Assembly (NCBI GenBank): GCA_003645435.1
Contig: QNFD01000066.1
Coordinates: 1 to 10,348, forward strand
Source: Gammaproteobacteria bacterium
GTDB taxonomy: Bacteria > Pseudomonadota > Gammaproteobacteria > GCA-001735895
Direction: 5' to 3'
DNA: 10,348 nt
Numbering within the stretch: position 1 is the stretch's first letter; each line of letters begins with the position of its first letter. The translations under genes were made by a program, and so were the position numbers. Positions 1 to 7,401 of the stretch are shown in pieces. The notes beneath the pieces are model-generated. The model did no database searches. It saw only the letters and a list, made by a program, of their open reading frames with translations, and was not told where the DNA came from.

Positions 1-286
1 CCTGCTGCTGACAGGTTGTGCTACCTCTGGCGTTGAAGGTTCGATTCACTACGGTGTATACGCCGGCTACGGTTATCCGCACTACGGGTACGGCTATGGT
101 GGTTGTTGTTACGGTAACCCGGAACGTCCCGATAAGCCAGATCGTCCTGACAGACCGGAGCGTCCCGAAAAGCCGGATAGACCAACCACTAAACCTGCGA
201 CCAGACCCTCGGCTGGTATGGGTCAACCATCCAGGTCACAAATGAGTCGTCCCAACAGGGCGTCGAGAGGTGGCGGTCGTCGCTAG
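1..286 (+). CDS. Gly/Tyr- and Pro-rich lipoprotein, 5' end outside window
   Basis: The reading frame is open from base 2 to the TAG at 284-286, giving 94 visible residues with no start codon in the window. The visible part opens with the end of a lipoprotein signal peptide, L-L-L-T-G-C (lipobox Cys at visible residue 6), so the mature chain should be lipidated and exported. Residues 15-38 are rich in Gly and Tyr with a Cys-Cys pair. Residues 40-61 have Pro at every third position (40, 43, 46, 49, 52, 55, 58, 61), each followed by Asp/Glu and then Arg/Lys. This is a charged polyproline-type stretch that would be extended in the periplasm. The tail is Ser/Arg/Gly-rich and ends in GGGRR. I do not recognise the family. 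The exported, lipidated nature is well supported; the function is unknown. An overlapping frame at 18-245 lacks these signals and is a shadow. Confidence 0.8.
   Translation, partial: LLLTGCATSGVEGSIHYGVYAGYGYPHYGYGYGGCCYGNPERPDKPDRPDRPERPEKPDRPTTKPATRPSAGMGQPSRSQMSRPNRASRGGGRR
119..184 (+). repeat. Pro-[Asp/Glu]-[Arg/Lys] codon repeat
   Basis: This stretch encodes seven consecutive triplets of Pro, an acidic residue and a basic residue, then a final Pro, inside the left-edge lipoprotein. The second half (155-184) is a diverged copy of the first (119-154), beginning again with Pro-Glu-Arg-Pro. It probably grew by slippage or unequal exchange. The encoded segment should form an extended, charge-alternating rod. 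Confidence 0.7.
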
Positions 287-502
287 CTTTGGGCTGGCCC
301 GGGTAAAGTATGCAAAAGTCATGTTAACGAGATAAAATGGGCGGAACAAGTTTATTGAGAATCGTCATGAAGCAATCCAGTTTTTCAGACCTTAGAATGA
401 CGCTCGCAATAGTACTCATGCAGTCACTATGACTTCCAATGTATACTGCACCTTAAAATTAGCAGTACAGATGGCCTAATTAACCTCACATGAAATGGAA
501 TT
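287..502. other. Intergenic region upstream of the efflux operon
   Basis: This gap should hold the promoter of the efflux operon, but no convincing sigma-70 pair is visible. The best -10-like hexamer is TATACT at 442-447, and nothing close to TTGACA lies 16-18 bp upstream. TAAAAT at 454-459 has ATGACT at 429-434 as a partner, but the spacing is 19 bp. A short ORF of 31 codons (337-432, with an internal ATG at 367) ends before the operon; its coding status is unproven. No rho-independent terminator for the preceding lipoprotein gene and no clear long operator palindrome were seen. Confidence 0.4.
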
Positions 503-2080
503 ATGTTATTAACTAACCGCCGCTTCGCATTTGTCATTGTGCTGGGTATGTTAACAAGTGCCTGTACCAGCGTTGGTCCTGACTTCGAATCACCGGAAGT
601 GGATGTTTCGGATCAGTGGCTGGAAGAAGATGCCAATATTGATAGTCAGGCAGAAGACATACAGGCAAAGTGGTGGACAGTATTCAATGACCCAATATTG
701 AATGAACTAGTAGACACCGCTTATCGACAAAACCTGGATCTTCATATTGCCGCTACCAGGATCATTGAAGCCCGGGCTCAACTGGGTATTGCCGTGGGTA
801 GTCTCTATCCACAAAACCAGCGTCTTATCGGCGGTGTTACGAGTAACAGACTGAGCAAAAATGCACTTAATGGCTTACCCGTTACAAATACCTCTTTTAC
901 GTCCTCGGGCCTTGGTTTTGACGCCGCGTGGGAACTGGATATCTGGGGTCGTTTAGCGCGTGGAGTAGAATCGGCTGATAATACATTACTGGCCTCCGTT
1001 GCTAATTATGATGATGTTCTGGTGTCGCTGACTGCCGAAGTGGCGGCGGCATATGTGCAGATCCGGACATTTGAAGAACGTATAGACCTGTCGATACAGA
1101 ATGAGGCTATTCAAAAAAGAAGTCTGACGATTACCGAGGTACGTTTTAATAATGGCGCCACCACGGAGTTAGATGTCACACAGGCAAGGGCCTTACTCCA
1201 TTCCACGCGTGCATTGACGCATTCACTGCGAACCGGTTTAAGGCAATCAAAAAATGCGCTGAGTAACTTACTGGGTCTGCGCCCGGGGGATCTCGCCAAC
1301 ATGATAACGGAAACTGGTGTTATTCCCGAGGCACCGAATGAAGTTGCTATTGGAATACCCATAGAAATGATTCGTCGGCGCCCCGATATTCGCCAGGCCG
1401 AGATGCAGGCGGCGGCGCAAAGTGCGCTGATTGGTGTGGCGCAAGGTGAACTTTATCCAAAATTTGGCTTACTGGGATCGTTTGGTCTGGCGTCAAACTC
1501 CAACGGTAACAACAATTCTGGTGATTTATTTTCTTCAGATAGTATTGTCGCCACGGCAGGCCCCGTATTTAGTTGGTCGATACTCAACTATGGCCGTATA
1601 AAAAACGATGTCAGGGTGCAGGACGCGCGCTACCAGCAAACTATTATTCGTTACCAGAATAGTGTGTTGTTAGCGGCACAGGAAGTAGAAGACGCGATGG
1701 TTGCTTTCCTCAACGCCCAGCAACAATCGAGCGAACTCGCAGTGAGTGTGAAATCTTCCAGCCGTTCAGTCGATTTATCTTTAATTCAATATCGTGATGG
1801 TGTGACTGATTACACCCGCGTTCTCAATTCGCAGGAATTCCTGGTGCGGCAACAGGACAATTACACGGCAGTTCGGGGTGATATCGCGCTTAGTTTGATT
1901 TCCATGTACAAGGCATTAGGCGGTGGCTGGGAGATTCGCGAAGGTCAAAACTTTATACCGCTAGATATGCGTGAGCAAATGGAACAGCGTACAGACTGGG
2001 GCGGATTATTGAATGAATCAGCAGAGGAAATTCAGGAAGCCGGGGAGCGAACGGATACCTGGCGGAAACCGGATTGGTAG
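503..2080 (+). CDS. NodT/OprM-type outer-membrane efflux lipoprotein (TolC family)
   Basis: This is the outer-membrane channel of a tripartite efflux system, expected to form a trimeric beta-barrel with a long periplasmic alpha-barrel docking onto the adaptor. The signal peptide ends in the lipobox L-T-S-A-C (Cys21), followed at once by the NodT hallmark S-V-G-P-D-F-E-S-P. Two OEP repeats are visible: one with EVAAAYVQIRTFEERI near residue 178 and RFNNGATTELDV near 214-225, the second with AAQEVEDAMVAF and Q-Y-R-D-G-V-T-D-Y near 428. The RRRPDIRQAE motif near residue 290 is also typical. The usual C-terminal motif MYKALGGGW ends at residue 476, yet the chain continues to 525, longer than most relatives. 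The ATG at 503 is fixed by an in-frame stop at 491-493. Its ribosome-binding site is poor, since GGAA is only 2 nt away. It is the first gene of the operon. Confidence 0.96.
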   Translation: MLLTNRRFAFVIVLGMLTSACTSVGPDFESPEVDVSDQWLEEDANIDSQAEDIQAKWWTVFNDPILNELVDTAYRQNLDLHIAATRIIEARAQLGIAVGSLYPQNQRLIGGVTSNRLSKNALNGLPVTNTSFTSSGLGFDAAWELDIWGRLARGVESADNTLLASVANYDDVLVSLTAEVAAAYVQIRTFEERIDLSIQNEAIQKRSLTITEVRFNNGATTELDVTQARALLHSTRALTHSLRTGLRQSKNALSNLLGLRPGDLANMITETGVIPEAPNEVAIGIPIEMIRRRPDIRQAEMQAAAQSALIGVAQGELYPKFGLLGSFGLASNSNGNNNSGDLFSSDSIVATAGPVFSWSILNYGRIKNDVRVQDARYQQTIIRYQNSVLLAAQEVEDAMVAFLNAQQQSSELAVSVKSSSRSVDLSLIQYRDGVTDYTRVLNSQEFLVRQQDNYTAVRGDIALSLISMYKALGGGWEIREGQNFIPLDMREQMEQRTDWGGLLNESAEEIQEAGERTDTWRKPDW

Positions 2081-2161
2081 AAATATTAAATCTGACTATT
2101 GCCTACGGGTAAATCCTGACAGAGAACAACCCTTATCGCAGCACTGCAAACCGTAACCCGT

Positions 2162-2186
2162 TTGCCCTGAACTTGTCGAAGGGTAA
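2162..2186. repeat. Short REP-like palindromic hairpin
   Basis: A 7-bp stem (TTGCCCT at 2162-2168 pairing with AGGGTAA at 2180-2186, one G-T wobble) closes an 11-nt loop. The core resembles the short dispersed repeat (CCCTGA..TTGTCGAAGGG) that I recall as common in intergenic DNA of many proteobacteria; this recall was not checked. It lies between the outer-membrane factor and adaptor genes. It has no T-run, so it is a poor terminator candidate. A role in mRNA stability or in tuning expression between the two cistrons is possible but inferred. Confidence 0.5.
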
Positions 2187-2225
2187 CTGAGGTTGTCGTA
2201 AATTACATAGAAACAAGATTGATTT

Positions 2226-2230
2226 AGGAA
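2226..2230 (+). promoter_or_regulatory. Ribosome-binding site of the adaptor gene
   Basis: AGGAA lies 7 nt before the ATG at 2238 and favours that start over the in-frame ATG at 2253 (Met6). The ATG at 2231 is out of frame and runs into a stop within five codons. Confidence 0.65.
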
Positions 2231-2237
2231 ATGAAAA

Positions 2238-3368
2238 ATGAGTAAACCACGAATGAGTCGCTATAGAGTATTGCCGGTGTTACTGATGGCTCTGGGTTTG
2301 TACTCCTGTACTGAAGAGCCGGTCCAGGAAAAAGAGCAGATTCGTCCGGTCCGTGCAATACAGGTTTCTGTTCAGGCACAGGGGAGTGGGCGCTCTTTTC
2401 CGGGTACCGCGAAGGCAACACAGGAAGTTGACCTGTCGTTCCGGGTCGGTGGGCCGTTGATCACATTTCCTGTCAATATTGGTGACAGGGTGAAAACAGG
2501 CGATGTGTTGGCGAGTATTGACCCGCGAGACTACGAAGTTGAGTTGGATAATGCCCAGGGTCAGTTGAACAGAGCCGAAGCCAACGCCAAACGTGCCCAG
2601 GCAGATTATGATCGAGAGTTGAATATTCTTGCACAGGATGCCGGTGCAACCAGCCAGGCGGCGGTAGATCGAAAAGAAGCTAATCGTGATCAGGCCAGGG
2701 CCGAAATCAGGTCACTTAAAGCATCGGTTTCCGCAGCAAAGGATAAACTAAGATATACCAAGCTGAAGGCGCCTTATGATGGTGTGGTGGTCAATACTTT
2801 TGTTGAAAATTTTGAAACAGTATTGCCAAGGAAAAAAATTGTCCGAGTACTCGATGATTCGTGGATTGAAATGATCGTCAATATTCCGGAAAATTTAATT
2901 TCATTAGTACCTGATGTAAAAGACATCCGGGTTCGCTTTGATTCGTATCCGGATCATAGTCTCGAGGCGACGGTAAAAGAAATTGGCAAAGAAGCCTCAA
3001 AAACAACCCGTACTTATCCTGTTACTTTAATCATGGAGCAACCCGAGGATATTAAAATATTACCGGGCATGGCAGGTACCGCAACCGGGACACTGCCCGT
3101 ATCTGGTACAGATGATCAATCAGAAAAACCGGTTGTGCCGATTGGAGCGGTATTCACCCCCGATACGCAGAAACAGGATCATGTCTGGGTCATCGACGAA
3201 AAATCGGGTGGTGTGGAATTGCGTGTAGTGAAAACGGGTAACCTGACCCCCTCGGGCATCCAGGTTATCGATGGCCTGGAAATTGGTGAGTGGATTGCTA
3301 TTGCCGGTGTTCATACATTGCGTGAAGGTCAGAAAGTTCGCATTGATAGCACTATCATAAAGGAGTAG
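2238..3368 (+). CDS. RND efflux periplasmic adaptor lipoprotein (membrane fusion protein)
   Basis: This is the periplasmic adaptor linking the RND pump to the outer-membrane channel, 376 residues, a usual length. It has a lipoprotein signal with lipobox L-Y-S-C (Cys24), so it should be anchored to the inner membrane by lipid, as in AcrA. The barrel-sandwich (lipoyl-like) half-motifs are F-R-V-G-G at 68-72 with IGDRVKTGDVL at 81-91, and LKAPYDGVV at 176-184. Between them, roughly 100-173, is an Ala/Glu/Arg-rich alpha-hairpin. Its tip (RELNILAQDAGATS, 126-139) resembles the R-L-S channel-docking signature with about one extra residue in each interval. Beta-barrel and membrane-proximal domains follow. 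The last bases overlap the strong ribosome-binding site of the pump gene 4 bp downstream. Confidence 0.95.
   Translation: MSKPRMSRYRVLPVLLMALGLYSCTEEPVQEKEQIRPVRAIQVSVQAQGSGRSFPGTAKATQEVDLSFRVGGPLITFPVNIGDRVKTGDVLASIDPRDYEVELDNAQGQLNRAEANAKRAQADYDRELNILAQDAGATSQAAVDRKEANRDQARAEIRSLKASVSAAKDKLRYTKLKAPYDGVVVNTFVENFETVLPRKKIVRVLDDSWIEMIVNIPENLISLVPDVKDIRVRFDSYPDHSLEATVKEIGKEASKTTRTYPVTLIMEQPEDIKILPGMAGTATGTLPVSGTDDQSEKPVVPIGAVFTPDTQKQDHVWVIDEKSGGVELRVVKTGNLTPSGIQVIDGLEIGEWIAIAGVHTLREGQKVRIDSTIIKE
3359..3365 (+). promoter_or_regulatory. Strong ribosome-binding site supporting the GTG start of the pump
   Basis: AAAGGAG lies 7 nt upstream of the GTG at 3373 and inside the last codons of the adaptor gene. 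It is the best Shine-Dalgarno sequence in the window. It supports the GTG start and suggests that adaptor and pump are translationally coupled. Confidence 0.85.
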
Positions 3369-3372
3369 GCCG

Positions 3373-6300
3373 GTGAACCTTGCAAAGGCAGCGCTGGAAT
3401 ACAGGGCGATTAGCTATTTTCTAACCTTCCTGTTACTGGTTGTCGGGGTTTTTTCCTACTTCAATCTTGGCCAGCTTGAAGATCCTGAGTTCAGTGTTAA
3501 AACCGCCGCCATTACGGTCAACTACCCCGGCGCCAGCGCCGAACAGGTCGAACTCGAAGTTATCGACCTGATTGAAACAAAAATTCAGGAAATGGTGGAA
3601 TTAAAGCATATCTATTCCATGGCCCGGCCCGGCCAGGCCATTATTAAAGTCGATCTCAAGAACCATTACTGGTCGGACGATCTCCCCCAGATCTGGGATA
3701 TCTTACGAAAAAAGATAACCGACATCGAACACCTGTTACCTCCTGGTGCCGGCAAACCCATTGTCGGCGATGACTTTGGTTTTGTTTTCGGCTTTTTACT
3801 CGGTGTTACCGCCGACGGCTATAGCTATGCGCAGTTGCACGACTATGTTAAGACCCTGCGTAAAGAACTGAAGATCACGCCCAATGTTGCACGTATAGAT
3901 ACCTGGGGAGTACAGCAACGGCAAATCTATGTCGATGTATCCCAATCCCAGATATCCCAGCTTGGCTTAACCGCCGAAGATGTACAGGCAACATTGCAAC
4001 AGCAGAATATGATCGTCGATGCCGGTTCCGTTGACTACCAGGGCCACCGCATCCGGGTTGCCCCCACCGGAGAGTTTAGTTCTTCGGTACAAATCGGCGA
4101 CCTTGCGATTACCGGCGTAGAGGGACGAGAGCGGTTGCAGGGCGTACGTGGTGATGAATTGATCCGGGTTCGCGATATCGGTACCGTACGCGAGGGCTAC
4201 ATCGAGCCGCCATTACAAATAATGCGTATCAATGGGTTACCAGCCATTGCCCTGTCCATCGCCCCTTCTGCGGGTACGAATGTAGTTAATGTTGGTCTGG
4301 AAATTGATAAACGTATAGAGGCTTTACAATCAAACTTACCCGTGGGAATCGAATTACATCGAATCTCCTGGCAATCGGACCTCGTAGAAGAATCGGTTAG
4401 CGGCTTCATGAAAAGCCTGATACAGGCCATTGTCATCGTACTGGTGATCCTGGCACTCAGCATGGGAATTCGCGTGGCTATCATTATCGGTTTAACCGGG
4501 CTGGTATTCGCGATCCTCGGCAGCTTTATCATTATGGCGATATGGGGGATCGATCTGCAACGGGTTTCTCTTGGCGCTTTGATTATTGCGATGGGTATGA
4601 TGGTTGATAACGCCATCGTTGTGGTCGATGGATTTGTCGTGCGATTAAAAAAGGGTATGGATCGGAAAGCCGCCGCGATTGAAGCCGCCAGCCAACCGGG
4701 TATACCGTTACTGGGAGCGACCCTGGTCGCCTGTATGGCGTTCTACCCAATCTTTGTTTCAACCTATGACACCGGTGAGTATGCGGGCAGCCTTTTCCAG
4801 GTGGTTGCAATTGCCCTGCTTACCAGTTGGGTACTCTCACAAACCGTAACGCCATTAATTTGCGTGGATTTTTTACCCGATCCGAAACAGGATGGCAAAG
4901 ACCCCTACGACACACGTTTTTACCAGTATTTTAGAAATTTACTGGGTTCATTGATGAAGTATAGAAATATATTTATCGTCGTCATGGTGGTCGCACTGGG
5001 GGCATCAATTTACGGTTTCAAAGATGTCAAACAACTGTTTTTCCCTGATTCTTCACGCACCCAGATCATGATTGATTACTGGGCAATAGAAGGCACACGA
5101 ATTCAGCAAACCTCGGCCAATGTAAAGCTTATCGAAGAAGAGTTAGGCCAGTACGACGAGGTCGTCATGGTGAGCACCTTTATCGGTGCCGGGCCGCCGC
5201 GCTTCTATTTACCGGTTAATCCGGAAAGCGGTTATAGCTCGTATGCCCAGGTAATCGTCAATGTCGACAGCCTGCCGAATGTGGATGTAGTCATTGATAA
5301 AATAGAAAAATGGTTGAGTCAACATAACCCGGGGCATATTACCCGGGTTCGAAAATATGCAGTCGGCGCATTCGATGACTGGAAGTTCGAGGCACGCTTC
5401 AGCGGTCCCGCCAATGCCGACCCCGGGGTATTGAGAGAACTGGCAAAACAGGGCATTGCTATTCTCGAAGCTAGCCCCTATGCCAAAGAAGCTCGCACCA
5501 ACTGGCGTCAACGCAGTCGGGAACTGGTAGTCGAGTACAACCAGGAGCGTGCCCGCTGGACAGGCATCAGCCGTGAAAATGTTGCGCGCGCAACCAAACG
5601 GACCTTCGATGGCAATAGCATCGGCCTTTATCGTGAAGGGGATGAATTAATCCCCATCGTCATACGCTCGGTGGAAGATGAGCGGCAAAGCGCCGCCAGC
5701 GATCTTTCCGTGGTCCAGGTTATCCCGGATTATTCAACCGAGTCGCTGCCGCTGTCCCAGGTCATCGATGGCACCTTGTTAAAGTGGAATGACAACATTA
5801 TCTGGCGCTGGGACCGTCGCCGGGCGATTACTGTGCAGGCATCGCCGAAGAATGCCACCGCACCCACTTTAATGGCCGATGTTAGAGAGAAACTTGAAGC
5901 CATTCCCTTACCCCCGGGTTATACCCTGGAGTGGGACGGCGAATATAATAGCGCCAAAGAATCTAGCGATGCATTGCTCCCTGGATTAGGCCCCGCCGTC
6001 ATAGTCATGCTGATTATTATCGTGGCGTTATCTAATGCCTACCGGCCGCCGTTGATTATGATCCTGGTAATACCGTTTATTATGATCGGCATAACTCCCG
6101 GTTTACTGATAACAGGTGCGTCATTTGGTTTCATTGCGTTACTGGGGATAATGAGTCTGTCGGGCATGATGATTAAAAATTCGGTCGTATTACTGGATCA
6201 AATCAAGCTCAATATCGCTGAGGGTATGTCCGCGTATAAAGCCACTATCGAAGCTGCCGTGCAGCGTCTCAATCCTGTTGTCAACGCGGCTGCAACCACT

Positions 6301-6456
6301 GTATTCGGCATGATACCGTTGCTGGGCGATGTTTTCTGGGTGGCGATGGCGGTGACGATTATGTTTGGCCTGGCGTTTGGTACGCTGTTGACGATGTTAT
6401 TGGTACCTGTTTTCTATGCCACGTTTTACCGCTTACGTGCGCCGACAGAGACCTGA
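3373..6456 (+). CDS. RND-family efflux transporter permease (AcrB/TriC type)
   Basis: This is the inner-membrane, proton-driven pump of the tripartite system, 1027 residues, full length for the family. TM1 (about 11-32) is followed by the porter start GQLEDPEFSVKTAAITVNYPGASAEQVE, matching the branch that includes TriC, rather than AcrB proper. TM4 carries M-V-D-N-A-I-V-V with Asp412 at the first AcrB proton-relay position (Asp407) and Asn413 where AcrB has Asp408. TM10 keeps the relay lysine in M-M-I-K-N-S-V-V (Lys935). TM11 begins QRLNPVVNAAATT, keeping the arginine (Arg965) aligned with AcrB Arg971 but with Asn967 where R-P is common. The start is GTG with a strong ribosome-binding site. 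Substrates cannot be read from the sequence; multidrug, solvent or detergent export is typical. No regulator gene adjoins. Confidence 0.96.
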   Translation: MNLAKAALEYRAISYFLTFLLLVVGVFSYFNLGQLEDPEFSVKTAAITVNYPGASAEQVELEVIDLIETKIQEMVELKHIYSMARPGQAIIKVDLKNHYWSDDLPQIWDILRKKITDIEHLLPPGAGKPIVGDDFGFVFGFLLGVTADGYSYAQLHDYVKTLRKELKITPNVARIDTWGVQQRQIYVDVSQSQISQLGLTAEDVQATLQQQNMIVDAGSVDYQGHRIRVAPTGEFSSSVQIGDLAITGVEGRERLQGVRGDELIRVRDIGTVREGYIEPPLQIMRINGLPAIALSIAPSAGTNVVNVGLEIDKRIEALQSNLPVGIELHRISWQSDLVEESVSGFMKSLIQAIVIVLVILALSMGIRVAIIIGLTGLVFAILGSFIIMAIWGIDLQRVSLGALIIAMGMMVDNAIVVVDGFVVRLKKGMDRKAAAIEAASQPGIPLLGATLVACMAFYPIFVSTYDTGEYAGSLFQVVAIALLTSWVLSQTVTPLICVDFLPDPKQDGKDPYDTRFYQYFRNLLGSLMKYRNIFIVVMVVALGASIYGFKDVKQLFFPDSSRTQIMIDYWAIEGTRIQQTSANVKLIEEELGQYDEVVMVSTFIGAGPPRFYLPVNPESGYSSYAQVIVNVDSLPNVDVVIDKIEKWLSQHNPGHITRVRKYAVGAFDDWKFEARFSGPANADPGVLRELAKQGIAILEASPYAKEARTNWRQRSRELVVEYNQERARWTGISRENVARATKRTFDGNSIGLYREGDELIPIVIRSVEDERQSAASDLSVVQVIPDYSTESLPLSQVIDGTLLKWNDNIIWRWDRRRAITVQASPKNATAPTLMADVREKLEAIPLPPGYTLEWDGEYNSAKESSDALLPGLGPAVIVMLIIIVALSNAYRPPLIMILVIPFIMIGITPGLLITGASFGFIALLGIMSLSGMMIKNSVVLLDQIKLNIAEGMSAYKATIEAAVQRLNPVVNAAATTVFGMIPLLGDVFWVAMAVTIMFGLAFGTLLTMLLVPVFYATFYRLRAPTET

Positions 6457-6485
6457 TAAACATAAGGCAGCCTCGCCTCAATTAT

Positions 6486-6944
6486 TCATGAACCTGTTTT
6501 TGTTTTGTTCCAGGTGAAAACTATGTTCATGTGATTTTTATCTCGCCGAAAACGCAACGGACCCCACTCCACTACAAAATCTTTTATGAATAACCCCGTG
6601 GCCATTACCAGCATCACCAGCAGTCCCCAGCTCCATCCATTCATGGTCACTAAACGATCGACGCCGGAGCCCAGAATGATTATCCCTGCAACTATACCGG
6701 TGGCACCAAGCGTGGACTCAACGCACATACATCGTGCCTTCGTAAGGGGCCCCGGTTCCAGGTTGTGTTTCTGCCTGGCCAGTAGCCAGAAATCTCGAAC
6801 CAGGCTTTGCAGCAACAGCAGGGCTGACGTCCATAGCAACAACTTTCCTATACCAATTCTGGCGGGTAACAATGGCGCCAGCAGCCAAGTACCAATCCCC
6901 AGAACCGGAATCAACGCAAGCTCAATCTTCTCGATTTTGGTCAT
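6486..6944 (-). CDS. Four-TM inner-membrane protein of unknown function
   Basis: The protein has 152 residues with four likely membrane helices at about 10-28, 33-57, 78-98 and 105-124. The second loop carries a C-M-C pair (Cys72, Cys74) next to Glu76 and leads into a Gly-rich helix (E-S-T-L-G-A-T-G-I-V-A-G). The C-terminus is basic (PLRFRRDKNH) and probably cytoplasmic. I do not recognise a named family. Its stop is 29 bp from the stop of the pump, so the two converge. No good Shine-Dalgarno sequence precedes the ATG, so the start is less certain than the frame. The lipoprotein gene lies 87 bp upstream on the same strand and may be cotranscribed. The opposite-strand ORF at 6586-6954 lacks membrane or motif character and is a shadow. 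Confidence 0.8.
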   Translation of the reverse strand: MTKIEKIELALIPVLGIGTWLLAPLLPARIGIGKLLLWTSALLLLQSLVRDFWLLARQKHNLEPGPLTKARCMCVESTLGATGIVAGIIILGSGVDRLVTMNGWSWGLLVMLVMATGLFIKDFVVEWGPLRFRRDKNHMNIVFTWNKTKTGS

Positions 6945-7031
6945 GGGTTTTTGATAATTTAACGCCGCAATAACAGGCGAGTATTTGAGAGTCCAGGGCT
7001 TAATTTTTGCCGACGATTTTTAAATTCCTTG

Positions 7032-7355
7032 TTATAGATTATCATCGGGCAGACTGGCAATCTGGATATATATTACATTTGGCTTACTCGCAAATGATTC
7101 AGCTATTACCAGCCGGGCAATTTTTTCTAACCTGGATACTTTCTCATCGCGTACATCATTCGCATTCAATACCAGCGTCACCTGGGTAAGAACTCCGTTG
7201 TTAATGTTGAATCCAACCTGTGATTCCCATCCGTATTTTTCCATAACCAGGTCATGAACAGCCTCCTGTTTCTCAAACATTCCTTTCATATCAGTGATCG
7301 CGTCGCACCCGGCCAACAGCAGCAAACAGGCTACCGATAAAATATAAGTTTTCAT
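7032..7355 (-). CDS. Small lipoprotein with Asp at +2, unknown function
   Basis: The protein has 107 residues with a clear lipoprotein signal peptide: M-K-T-Y, a hydrophobic run, then lipobox L-A-G-C (Cys17) and Asp18. In E. coli, Asp at +2 keeps lipoproteins in the inner membrane by Lol avoidance, so inner-membrane retention is a reasonable inference. The mature part (about 90 residues) is mixed and mostly soluble, with Y-G-W-E-S near residue 41 and a segment around 49-66 that looks like beta strands. No named family is recognised. The start is supported by AGGA (complement of 7361-7364) 5 nt upstream. The four-TM gene follows on the same strand, so the two may act together at the inner membrane. 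Confidence 0.85.
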   Translation of the reverse strand: MKTYILSVACLLLLAGCDAITDMKGMFEKQEAVHDLVMEKYGWESQVGFNINNGVLTQVTLVLNANDVRDEKVSRLEKIARLVIAESFASKPNVIYIQIASLPDDNL

Positions 7356-7385
7356 GATTTTCCTGAATTTCGTAACATATTGAAT

Positions 7386-7391
7386 AGTATA
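7386..7391 (-). promoter_or_regulatory. Candidate -10 element for the lipoprotein gene
   Basis: The minus strand reads TATACT here, about 30 nt upstream of the lipoprotein ATG, in a very AT-rich stretch. No good -35 hexamer lies 16-18 bp further upstream, so this is a weak call resting on the -10 match and its position. Confidence 0.3.
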
Positions 7392-7401
7392 GACTTATAT
7401 T

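Noticed and set aside
18..245. 75-residue plus-strand ORF with its own ATG at the left edge
   Set aside because: It is a shadow. The frame from base 2 to 286 carries the lipobox and the Pro-triplet repeat and is open to the left edge.
4197..4810. Two minus-strand ORFs inside the RND pump gene
   Set aside because: They are antisense to the TM region of a full-length RND protein; no start signals or recognisable domains.
6457..6515. Possible terminator between the pump and the four-TM gene (ACCTG at 6492-6496 and CAGGT at 6511-6515, with nearby T-runs)
   Set aside because: The stem is only 5 bp with a 14-nt loop, the T-runs are in the loop rather than after the stem, and it lies within the coding end of the minus-strand gene.
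6586..6954. 122-residue plus-strand ORF opposite the four-TM gene
   Set aside because: Its composition is Ser/Thr/Pro/Ile-rich with no coherent helices, while the minus strand gives four clear membrane segments and a basic tail.
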